Shown: positions 1 through 5,862 of the stretch, piece by piece
How the letters are laid out: each line of letters begins with the position of its first letter
Numbering within the stretch: the stretch's first letter is position 1
DNA from: an uncultured Eubacteriales bacterium
Lineage (GTDB): Bacteria; Bacillota; Clostridia; UMGS1810
DNA: 5,925 nt
NCBI GenBank assembly: GCA_900555295.1
Contig: USKN01000119.1
Span: 1 to 5,925, forward strand
Reading direction: 5' to 3'
The notes under the pieces: model-generated
Seen by the model: the letters and a program-made list of their open reading frames with translations, nothing else
The model's database searches: none
Told to the model about the DNA's origin: nothing
Translations under genes and position numbers: made by a program

Positions 1-950
1 ACGGCAGAGATGTTTTGTCTAATGTGATTTCAACACAAATTGATATACATAAAAGATACGGAGGCGTTGTACCTGAAATTGCGTCAAGAAAACATCTTGA
101 AGCAATTAATACGGTTATTGACGAGGCATTAAATAAAGCAAATGTTACGCTTGACGATATTGATGCAATAGGAGTAACGTACGCTCCGGGTCTTGTTGGG
201 GCATTGCTTGTAGGCGTTTCGGCCGCAAAAGCATTGAGCTATGTAAAAGGCAAACCTTTAATACCCGTGCACCATATAAGAGGGCATATATGCGCAAACT
301 ACATTGAACACAAAGAACTGAAACCGCCTTTTATGTGTCTGGTATGCTCCGGCGGACACAGTCATATAGTATATGTAAAATCATATACAGAATACGAAGT
401 TATGGGGCAAACCCGTGATGACGCGGCAGGCGAAGCATTTGATAAAGTGGCGCGTGTTTTAAATTTGGGATATCCGGGCGGTCCAAAAATAGACAAGCTT
501 GCAAAACAAGGCAATGAAGATGCAATTAAATTTAAAAAAGTATCGTTTGGAACAGATAATTATGATTTCAGTTTCAGCGGCATAAAGACAGGCGTTATTA
601 ATTATATACACAATGCAAATCAAAAAAACGAACATATATGTAATGCGGATATTGCCGCGAGCTTTCAAAAAAGTGTTGTTGAGGTGCTTATAGAAAACTT
701 AATAAGCGCCGCAAAGAAAAAAGGCATAAACAAAATAGCGCTTGCCGGAGGTGTGGCGTCAAATTCAAGATTAAGATATGAGCTTGAAAGCAAAAGCCGG
801 GGTATGCAATACTATTATCCGTCGCCGATATTATGTACGGATAACGCTGCAATGATAGCCTGCAGTGCGTACTATGAATATTTAGACGGCAAACGTGCCG
901 ATTTATCGCTCAATGCACGTGCATATCTTGATATAAATCTTAAAGACTAA
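1..950 (+). CDS. tsaD: tRNA N6-threonylcarbamoyladenosine (t6A37) synthase subunit TsaD, 5'-truncated by the window edge
   Basis: TsaD (Gcp/YgjD/Kae1 family, ASKHA fold) transfers the threonylcarbamoyl group from threonylcarbamoyl-AMP to A37 of ANN-decoding tRNAs in the cytoplasm, working with TsaB and TsaE. The reading frame is open from base 3 and reads GRDVLSNVIS at the edge, which matches the family just after its N-terminal ETSCDE region, so about 20 residues are missing. The TTG at 15 is an internal codon, not the start. Visible motifs are YGGVVPEIASRKH (54-92), the metal-binding HIRGH (HxxxH, 273-287), SGGHSH, DDAAGEAFDKVAR, YPGGP, FSFSGIKTG, LAGGVASNSR and a C-terminal CTDNAAMIA whose Asp normally completes the metal site. 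All expected motifs in the visible part are intact and the gene ends at a normal TAA. In Bacillota tsaD often follows tsaE, tsaB and rimI; that part would lie outside the window. Confidence 0.97.
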   Translation, partial: GRDVLSNVISTQIDIHKRYGGVVPEIASRKHLEAINTVIDEALNKANVTLDDIDAIGVTYAPGLVGALLVGVSAAKALSYVKGKPLIPVHHIRGHICANYIEHKELKPPFMCLVCSGGHSHIVYVKSYTEYEVMGQTRDDAAGEAFDKVARVLNLGYPGGPKIDKLAKQGNEDAIKFKKVSFGTDNYDFSFSGIKTGVINYIHNANQKNEHICNADIAASFQKSVVEVLIENLISAAKKKGINKIALAGGVASNSRLRYELESKSRGMQYYYPSPILCTDNAAMIACSAYYEYLDGKRADLSLNARAYLDINLKD

Positions 951-961
951 AAATTCAATTG

Positions 962-989
962 TATATAATCGGTGTTACCGTTTTATATA
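962..989 (+). terminator. Small hairpin followed by a T-run downstream of tsaD; possible weak terminator
   Basis: CGGT-GTT-ACCG (970-980) is a perfect 4-bp stem with a 3-base loop, followed by TTTT (981-984). Past a T-T mismatch the pairing continues as TATATAA (962-968) with TTTATATA (982-989) containing one bulged T. Its position 12 bases after the tsaD stop suits an intrinsic terminator. The strong part of the stem is short and the T-run is only four bases, so termination may be weak. It also overlaps a TATAAT element, so an operator or a chance structure is possible. Confidence 0.35.
964..969 (+). promoter_or_regulatory. Candidate -10 element (TATAAT) for the SLH protein gene
   Basis: A perfect TATAAT lies 60 bases upstream of the ATG at 1030. 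The best-placed -35 hexamers (TAAAGA at 941-946 with a 17-base spacer, or TTAAAG at 940-945 with 18) match TTGACA at only three of six positions, and there is no proper extended -10 TG. The predicted transcript start near 976 would fall inside the hairpin at 970-980 and give a leader of about 54 bases. In such an AT-rich gap a chance TATAAT is quite possible. Confidence 0.35.
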
Positions 990-1016
990 AAACAAACAAA
1001 AAACAATTAGTTAAAC

Positions 1017-1023
1017 AGGAGGG
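1017..1023 (+). promoter_or_regulatory. Ribosome binding site of the SLH protein gene
   Basis: AGGAGGG ends six bases before the ATG at 1030, which is near-ideal spacing and fixes this start. Confidence 0.9.
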
Positions 1024-1029
1024 TTTGAA

Positions 1030-2865
1030 ATGAAAAAATCATTTTTTTCGGTATTGGCACTTGTAATTGCGGTATGTTTTACTGTGCAGGCATTTGCCGC
1101 AACTTTTCCGGACGTTCCGGAAGATAAGTACAGCTGGGCAAGCGAGGCAATTAACACAATGTCCGATGACGGCATAATTAAAGGATATGAAGACGGCTCT
1201 TTCGGACCGGAAAGAACGGTAACAAAGCTTGAAGCTTTGGTTCTCATATCTCGTATTCTTGGTGTAAACGATAAAACCAACAAGGAATTTGTAAAAAATG
1301 CCGAATACTTATACGAAGATAAAATTAATTCCTATGATTTGCCGTACGGTGAAAAGGAAATATCATACCTTGTTGCAAAAGGTGTAATAGTCACAGACGA
1401 ACTTGAAGATTATATAAGCAAAACAAATTACAGCATAGGCTTAAAAAGATACGAAGTTGCTGTACTTCTTACAAAGGCTATGGACGGCGACAAAAAAATG
1501 GACAGCGCTCTTACCGTACTCGATTATGCGGACGCGTCGGATATTCCGTCTTACGCAAGAAAGTATGTTCAGTTTGTAACCGATAAAGGTCTTATGCAGG
1601 GAATGGAAAAAGATAAGTTTGTTCCAAACTATGATGTTACACGTGCGCAGGCGGCTGTTGTACTTTATAAACTTAAAAACCTTACAAATTATGAATTTCA
1701 GTTTGGTACTGTTTCAAGTGTAGACACATCGTCAAAAATTATAAAAATTAAAAATTCCGACGGTGATACATTTGCACACACAGCATTAACCGATACCATA
1801 ATAAGAAAAGACGGTACCGAGATATCGATAGGTGATATATCGGTAGGTATGAATGCATATGTTACATACAGCAATACAAGCCTTTATGCAATCGATGTAT
1901 CCGACCCTCTTATTGATGATGTTGTATACGGCTCTTTTTCCGGATATGCTTCAAACACAAAAGACGGTAACATAATAAATATATATGTACTCGGTGAAGA
2001 TGATACCGAACTTTCAAACGACAATAAACAATCATATAAACTTGCCGATAATTTTGTTGTAACATACAACGGCAGCAGTGCGGCTATTTCGGATTTAAAA
2101 TCGGGTTACTATGTTGCGCTTACCGTTAAATCGGGTAAAGTAACATCTGTTGCCGCGCAGGATAAAAACCGCACCGTTACAGGTTCAATCAGTGCCGTAA
2201 CAGCGTCGCCGAAATTTAAAATTCAAATTACAGCAAAAGACGGCGATACGGAGGAATACCTGGTAGGCAACAATGTTACAATAAGCAAAAACGGTTCAAA
2301 TGTAAGCGGTGAATCATTATTTATAGGTGATAATGTTGCTCTCACACTTACATACGACAGAGTGTCTAAAGTTGTTGCTACAAGCAAAACAGCAAAAAAA
2401 TCGGGCGTAATATCTGAAATTGTAATTTCAAACAACCCAAAAATAACCGTTACAATTGACGACCAGCCTGTAACATTTGCTCTTACCAACGATGTTGAAA
2501 TAGACATAAACGGAACAAAAGGAACTATTTATGATTTGAGAAACGGTGCTGCCGCAACGCTTACCGTGGAAAGCGATACGGTTACAAAAATAACGACTGC
2601 AACATCAAGCGCAACAACCACTCAAATAACAGGTAAAGTTGAAAGCGTTAACGCAACGCTTAACCTTATACAAATTTCGTATGTTGATTCAACTCTCGGC
2701 ACAACCAGATCCGACCCCATATACGTATCTAAAGCAACAATTCTTGATACGGCATCGGGCAAAACCAAAAAAATTGCCGATGTAAAAACAGGTTCTACAG
2801 TTACGGTTATAGGTTCGCTAAACACAGGTGTATTTGTTGCCACAACGGTTGTAATTGTTGAATAA
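1030..2865 (+). CDS. Secreted S-layer homology (SLH) domain protein with five tandem beta-rich repeats
   Basis: The 611-residue product starts with a clear Sec signal peptide: MKK, a hydrophobic core at about 4-20, and an AFA|A cleavage site after residue 23. SLH domains follow at about 26-78 (FPDVPEDKYSWASEAI, IIKGYEDGSFGP), a divergent one at about 85-151, and 166-215 (YADASDIPSYARKYV). SLH triplets bind secondary cell-wall polysaccharide, so the protein is probably held non-covalently on the cell surface. Residues 226-611 are five repeats, described separately, with no enzyme motif that I recognise. The only cysteine is in the signal peptide, as expected for an exported protein. The usual TRAE motif is altered in every SLH unit (TKLE, LKRYE, TRAQ). 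A good ribosome binding site supports the ATG. The role could be structural, adhesive or ligand-binding; the surface location is well supported but the function is not known. Confidence 0.93.
   Translation: MKKSFFSVLALVIAVCFTVQAFAATFPDVPEDKYSWASEAINTMSDDGIIKGYEDGSFGPERTVTKLEALVLISRILGVNDKTNKEFVKNAEYLYEDKINSYDLPYGEKEISYLVAKGVIVTDELEDYISKTNYSIGLKRYEVAVLLTKAMDGDKKMDSALTVLDYADASDIPSYARKYVQFVTDKGLMQGMEKDKFVPNYDVTRAQAAVVLYKLKNLTNYEFQFGTVSSVDTSSKIIKIKNSDGDTFAHTALTDTIIRKDGTEISIGDISVGMNAYVTYSNTSLYAIDVSDPLIDDVVYGSFSGYASNTKDGNIINIYVLGEDDTELSNDNKQSYKLADNFVVTYNGSSAAISDLKSGYYVALTVKSGKVTSVAAQDKNRTVTGSISAVTASPKFKIQITAKDGDTEEYLVGNNVTISKNGSNVSGESLFIGDNVALTLTYDRVSKVVATSKTAKKSGVISEIVISNNPKITVTIDDQPVTFALTNDVEIDINGTKGTIYDLRNGAAATLTVESDTVTKITTATSSATTTQITGKVESVNATLNLIQISYVDSTLGTTRSDPIYVSKATILDTASGKTKKIADVKTGSTVTVIGSLNTGVFVATTVVIVE
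1705..2862 (+). repeat. Five tandem protein-level repeats of about 75-84 residues in the SLH protein
   Basis: Repeats begin at residues 226, 301, 385, 459 and 535 (bases 1705, 1930, 2182, 2404, 2632), each opening with Gly-x-[Val/Ile/Phe]-[Ser/Glu]. The shared plan is G-x-[VIF]-x-x-[VIY], then a strand with alternating hydrophobics (KIIKI, NIINI, KFKIQI, KITVTI, LIQIS), a turn that is usually [ND]-G or D-G/S-G, a conserved [IL]-x-D-[ILV]-x-x-G or near variant (ISDLKSG, IYDLRNG, IADVKTG), and a closing VT-rich strand. The alternating pattern predicts small beta-barrels or sandwiches. The copies are strongly diverged and I see no long DNA-level identity, so the array looks old. It resembles the small beta domains found in other clostridial SLH proteins, but I cannot assign a named family with confidence. 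Confidence 0.75.
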
Positions 2866-2879
2866 TTTATAGTAAATTC

Positions 2880-2884
2880 GGAGG
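2880..2884 (+). promoter_or_regulatory. Ribosome binding site of the DnaD-like gene, with ambiguous start
   Basis: GGAGG ends only three bases before the ATG at 2888, which is short, and nine bases before an in-frame GTG at 2894. The ATG is kept as the annotated start, but the GTG fits the spacing better and would remove just two residues. Confidence 0.7.
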
Positions 2885-2887
2885 AAT

Positions 2888-3919
2888 ATGACAGTGTCTG
2901 TAATACATATAAAAAAAAATAGCAGCCATTTTGTTGTTGAAAATTCATTTGTTGACAACTTTATGTGTGATGCCAACGGTTCATTTGTCAAGGTATATTT
3001 ATATGTATTAAGACACAGTGAAGATAAGGCGGAGTTAACTCTTTCAAAAATAGCGGATGTACTCAATATGCTGCAAGCTGATGTGTTGAGTGCGTTTAAG
3101 TATTGGGACGGATTGGGTGTTTTAAAATTTGTGCAGCAAGACAAAAACACGTACAGCGTTAATATAGAGTCTAACAGCAGTAATATTAATGATAGTGACA
3201 CAACAGCAGGCCGTATGCCGTCGGATAATGCCAATATATCTGACGGCGCGGCACCTGCAGCCAAAAATTCTGCCAAGGGAGCACCCACATATTCAATGGC
3301 AGAGCTTAATAATACAATTATGGGTAATGAACGAATAAAATCAATGTTTAATATTTCATCGCAAATATTAAATAAAACATTATCGTCTAACGATATGAAA
3401 GTGCTGTACAGCTTTTACGATTACCTTAAATTACCCGTTGAAGTGATTTTTTCGCTTTTGGAGTATTGCGTTACAATAAACAAAAACAATATGCGTTATA
3501 TAGAAAAAGTTGCATACACTTGGGCCGACAACGAAATTAACACTCCACGAAAAGCCGGTAATTATATTAAGCAAAAAACACAGGATAAAGAATTGGCGGC
3601 AAAATACAGAAAAATGTTTAAAATTACCGACAGAGATTTTTCGGAAGAAGAATTTGACGTTATAAAAAAATGGATAAACGAATATAAGCGTACAGATGAT
3701 GATATTATTGCCGCATATAATAAGACGGTTATGAATACGGGTAAGGTGGCAATAAAATATATGGATGCCATTTTATCAAATAAAGACGGACAAACACAGT
3801 TTAAAGGAAATGTTAAAAAGAATAATTTTAACAGCTATGACGGAAATTACGGGCAGTCGGATATAGAAAAGCAGCTGCTCAATAAAAGAATGTCAAAAAA
3901 ACGTGCGGCAGAGGAGTAA
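2888..3919 (+). CDS. DnaD-domain primosomal replication protein
   Basis: DnaD/DnaB-type proteins of Gram-positive bacteria act at the origin and at restart sites, remodelling DNA and helping the loader place the replicative helicase. In this 343-residue product, residues about 15-92 look like the N-terminal winged-helix oligomerisation domain (ELTLSKIADVLNML, FKYWDGLGVLKF). Residues about 95-137 form a Ser/Asn/Asp/Ala-rich linker. A first DnaD-like helical domain (about 139-228) carries the YxxxIxxxW-type motif as Y204, V208, W212, and a second (about 236-299) has ITDRDFSEEEFDVIKKW and ends with Y291, I295 and Lys where Trp is usual. The C-terminal tail is basic (RMSKKRAAEE). Two such domains fit the DnaD/DnaB superfamily and its clostridial members. 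It lies 6 bases before the loader gene, which supports a primosome role. The exact start (ATG 2888 or GTG 2894) is uncertain; a prophage replisome organiser is an alternative, but no phage genes are seen. Confidence 0.88.
   Translation: MTVSVIHIKKNSSHFVVENSFVDNFMCDANGSFVKVYLYVLRHSEDKAELTLSKIADVLNMLQADVLSAFKYWDGLGVLKFVQQDKNTYSVNIESNSSNINDSDTTAGRMPSDNANISDGAAPAAKNSAKGAPTYSMAELNNTIMGNERIKSMFNISSQILNKTLSSNDMKVLYSFYDYLKLPVEVIFSLLEYCVTINKNNMRYIEKVAYTWADNEINTPRKAGNYIKQKTQDKELAAKYRKMFKITDRDFSEEEFDVIKKWINEYKRTDDDIIAAYNKTVMNTGKVAIKYMDAILSNKDGQTQFKGNVKKNNFNSYDGNYGQSDIEKQLLNKRMSKKRAAEE
3911..3916 (+). promoter_or_regulatory. Ribosome binding site of the helicase-loader gene, inside the DnaD-like gene
   Basis: GAGGAG is also the last two codons (Glu-Glu) of the DnaD-like gene. 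It ends nine bases before the ATG at 3926. The out-of-frame ATG at 3919 overlaps the stop (TAATG) but leads nowhere useful, so 3926 is preferred. The overlap suggests translational coupling. Confidence 0.75.
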
Positions 3920-3925
3920 TGTTTA

Positions 3926-4951
3926 ATGAATGTTATGGGTAACAGTAACATACACAAACAAATAATGGGTGAATATCGTATACTTAAAGAACAGCGCGAA
4001 GCAAAAATAAGACAGCTTACAGGCGAAATGTACATGCGCTTTCCGCGTATACGCGAAATTGATGACGAGATATCACGCTTAACCGTAAGGTATGCAAAAA
4101 TGGTTGCAAACGGTGAATTTACACCCGAGCAGGCAGTGGATAAAATGAACAAAAACAAAAACGCACTTATGAAGGAACGTGACAGAATTGTGCTCGAAAA
4201 CAATATTGAACTTCCGCAAAGTGTGGAGTATGTATGCGATAAATGTAAGGACGAAGGCTTAATTGACGGCGAACCGTGTATATGCTATTTAAAAAAATTA
4301 AGAACAATTATGCAAGACAGCGCAAAAAAAATATCAAATCTTGCATACAATGCAAATAATGATACGTTTTCGGATTTTAATTTAAATTATTACAGTAAAA
4401 ACATAAATCCCGAATACGGTGTGTCGCCGTATGAAAATATGAAATCAATTTATGCCGAGTGTGTAAACTTTGCGTCCAAATTTACACAAAACGATAAAAA
4501 CAATCCAAAAAATTTGTACTTTTACGGTGCGTCAGGTCTTGGAAAAACTTTTTTGTCAAATTGCATTTCAAATTATCTTATTTCACACGGCATAAGTGTT
4601 ATATATCAAACATCATACAAGCTTTTTCAGTTTTTGGAGGATTACAAATTCGGTAAAATTAACCGAAGTGAGTATTCTTTTGTATATGACAGCATTTACG
4701 ATTGCGATTTGCTTATTATAGATGATTTGGGAACGGAGTTTATTACATCATACACCTGTTCGGTATTTTTTGACGTTTTAAATACAAGATTAATGAACGG
4801 TAAAAAAATGATTATAAGTACAAACCTGCGTCTTAACGAAACCGAAAAACTTTATTCGCAGCGCGTATATTCGCGTATAATAGGTGAATTCAACGTTCTT
4901 GGATTTTTTGGTGAAGATATAAGACAACTAAAGAACAATCGGGAGGAATAA
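3926..4951 (+). CDS. DnaI/DnaC-like AAA+ helicase-loader ATPase
   Basis: This 341-residue protein matches the DnaC/DnaI/IstB family of AAA+ ATPases that load the replicative hexameric helicase onto single-stranded DNA. Residues about 13-95 are charged and probably helical or coiled-coil. A four-cysteine cluster C104xxC107 and C118xC120, likely a zinc site, precedes the ATPase domain. Walker A is GASGLGKT (201-208), Walker B is DLLIIDDLGTE (261-271), sensor 1 is STN (298-300), and RVYSRI (313-318) fits the arginine-finger region with R317 the likely residue. All ATPase motifs are intact. The gene follows the DnaD-like gene by 6 bases, the arrangement expected of a primosome pair, and the absence of a transposase next to it argues against IstB. 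A second in-frame ATG at 3935 is possible, but 3926 has better spacing to the ribosome binding site. The symbol is left empty because dnaC and dnaI naming differs among lineages. Confidence 0.92.
   Translation: MNVMGNSNIHKQIMGEYRILKEQREAKIRQLTGEMYMRFPRIREIDDEISRLTVRYAKMVANGEFTPEQAVDKMNKNKNALMKERDRIVLENNIELPQSVEYVCDKCKDEGLIDGEPCICYLKKLRTIMQDSAKKISNLAYNANNDTFSDFNLNYYSKNINPEYGVSPYENMKSIYAECVNFASKFTQNDKNNPKNLYFYGASGLGKTFLSNCISNYLISHGISVIYQTSYKLFQFLEDYKFGKINRSEYSFVYDSIYDCDLLIIDDLGTEFITSYTCSVFFDVLNTRLMNGKKMIISTNLRLNETEKLYSQRVYSRIIGEFNVLGFFGEDIRQLKNNREE
4942..4946 (+). promoter_or_regulatory. Ribosome binding site of the methyltransferase gene, inside the loader gene
   Basis: GGAGG lies within the last codons of the loader gene (Arg-Glu-Glu-stop) and ends six bases before the ATG at 4953. 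Stop and start are one base apart, so translation of the two genes is probably coupled. Confidence 0.85.
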
Positions 4952-4952
4952 A

Positions 4953-5819
4953 ATGCTTTTGGCAGATAAATGGACAGATTACGCTCTTATTGATGCGGCG
5001 CACGGTGAAAAAGCAGAACGTTGGGGCAATGTTGTTCTTGTACGTCCCGACCCCCAAGCAATTTGGCATGAGGAATTTGATAAAAAAATATGGAAGAATG
5101 CCGACGCATATTATCACAGAAGTAAATCCGGAGGCGGTGCATGGGATTTTAAAAAAAATCTTGATGATATGTGGAATATATCGTATAACGATTTAACATT
5201 TAAAGTTAAACCTATGGGTTTTAAACATACCGGTATATTTCCCGAACAGGCTGTTAATTGGGATTTTATACGCACTGCCGTTTCAAAAAGAGGCGGAAAT
5301 GTTAAAGTATTAAATATGTTTGCATATACGGGCGGTGCAACGGTTGCCGCCGCAAAAGCGGGCGCGTCGGTTGTACACGTTGACGCGGCAAAGGGTATGG
5401 TAAACCGCGCCAAAGAAAACGCTGCTGCATCGGGACTTAAAGATGCGCACATAAGATATATTGTAGACGATTGTATAAAATTTGCCGAACGAGAAATACG
5501 CCGGGGGAATAAATATGACGCTATTATAATGGACCCGCCGTCATACGGCAGAGGTCCGGGCGGAGAAGTATGGAAATTTGATGACGAGCTTTATAACCTT
5601 GTAAAGCGGTGCAGTATGCTTTTATCGGACAATCCGTTATTTTTTATAATTAATTCATATACTACAGGTATATCTCACAGTGTTGTTGCAAATGTTCTCG
5701 ATATTACCGTAAGAAGAAAATATAAGGGAAATGTAACGAGTGACGAAATAGGGTTGCCCATTCATTCATCAAATCTTGTTCTTCCGTGTGGGGCGGCAAC
5801 AAGGTGGTTTAATTTTTAA
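4953..5819 (+). CDS. Class I SAM-dependent methyltransferase, RlmI-like (COG1092 type), substrate unknown
   Basis: The 288-residue protein has the Rossmann methyltransferase signature: motif I LNMFAYTGGATVAAAKAGA (120-138), the acidic end of strand 2 in VHVDAA (D144), an acidic motif III region VDDCIKF (171-177), and motif IV DPPSYG (194-199). This order and the sequences match the RlmI/RlmK-like rRNA methyltransferase group. An RNA substrate is therefore likely but not shown. It is shorter than RlmI (about 400 residues): the N-terminal PUA domain is replaced by a short segment with LIDAAHGEKAERWG and VRPDPQAIW. Where RlmI has its catalytic cysteine (FSCSGL), this protein reads SYTTGI, with Thr237 in that place, so C5-cytosine chemistry by the RlmI mechanism is doubtful. 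It is coupled to the loader gene, with a one-base gap. The full length is present and the ATG has a well-spaced ribosome binding site. Confidence 0.88.
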   Translation: MLLADKWTDYALIDAAHGEKAERWGNVVLVRPDPQAIWHEEFDKKIWKNADAYYHRSKSGGGAWDFKKNLDDMWNISYNDLTFKVKPMGFKHTGIFPEQAVNWDFIRTAVSKRGGNVKVLNMFAYTGGATVAAAKAGASVVHVDAAKGMVNRAKENAAASGLKDAHIRYIVDDCIKFAEREIRRGNKYDAIIMDPPSYGRGPGGEVWKFDDELYNLVKRCSMLLSDNPLFFIINSYTTGISHSVVANVLDITVRRKYKGNVTSDEIGLPIHSSNLVLPCGAATRWFNF

Positions 5820-5849
5820 ATCAATAAATACGTTATCATTTTTAACATC

Positions 5850-5854
5850 GGAGG
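5850..5854 (+). promoter_or_regulatory. Ribosome binding site of the ABC ATPase gene
   Basis: GGAGG ends eight bases before the ATG at 5863 and supports that start. The 43-base gap before it (5820-5862) has no convincing terminator, so read-through from the methyltransferase gene is likely. Confidence 0.8.
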
Positions 5855-5862
5855 CAGTGTAA

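Noticed and set aside
15..17. TTG as the start codon of tsaD
   Set aside because: The frame is open upstream to base 3 and encodes family-conserved residues (GRDV before LSN), so the true start is outside the window.
1063..1080. Lipoprotein signal (cysteine in the SLH protein signal peptide)
   Set aside because: The residues before Cys16 (VIAV) do not form a lipobox, and a clear AFA|A signal peptidase I site follows at residue 23.
2842..2852. Inverted repeat ACAAC-G-GTTGT at the end of the SLH gene as a terminator
   Set aside because: The one-base centre cannot form a proper hairpin loop, it has no T-run and it is inside coding sequence.
2837..2866. Promoter for the DnaD-like gene: TTGCCA, 18 bases, AATAAT
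   Set aside because: Both hexamers match at five of six positions, but this lies in an AT-rich coding end where chance matches are common and no extended -10 is present; too weak to list.
2818..3288. Open frame on the minus strand spanning the SLH/DnaD junction
   Set aside because: It overlaps two well-supported plus-strand genes, has no recognisable domain, and its composition is that of a complementary-strand shadow. The same applies to the other minus-strand frames and to a plus-strand frame at 4990-5196.
3926..4951. IstB transposition helper ATPase
   Set aside because: The ATPase domain alone could fit, but there is no IstA transposase or terminal inverted repeat, and the partner gene is DnaD-like, so a helicase loader is the better call.
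5832..5846. GTTA...TAAC pairing after the methyltransferase gene as a terminator
   Set aside because: The stem is only four mostly A-T pairs, and the T-run lies in the loop rather than after the stem.
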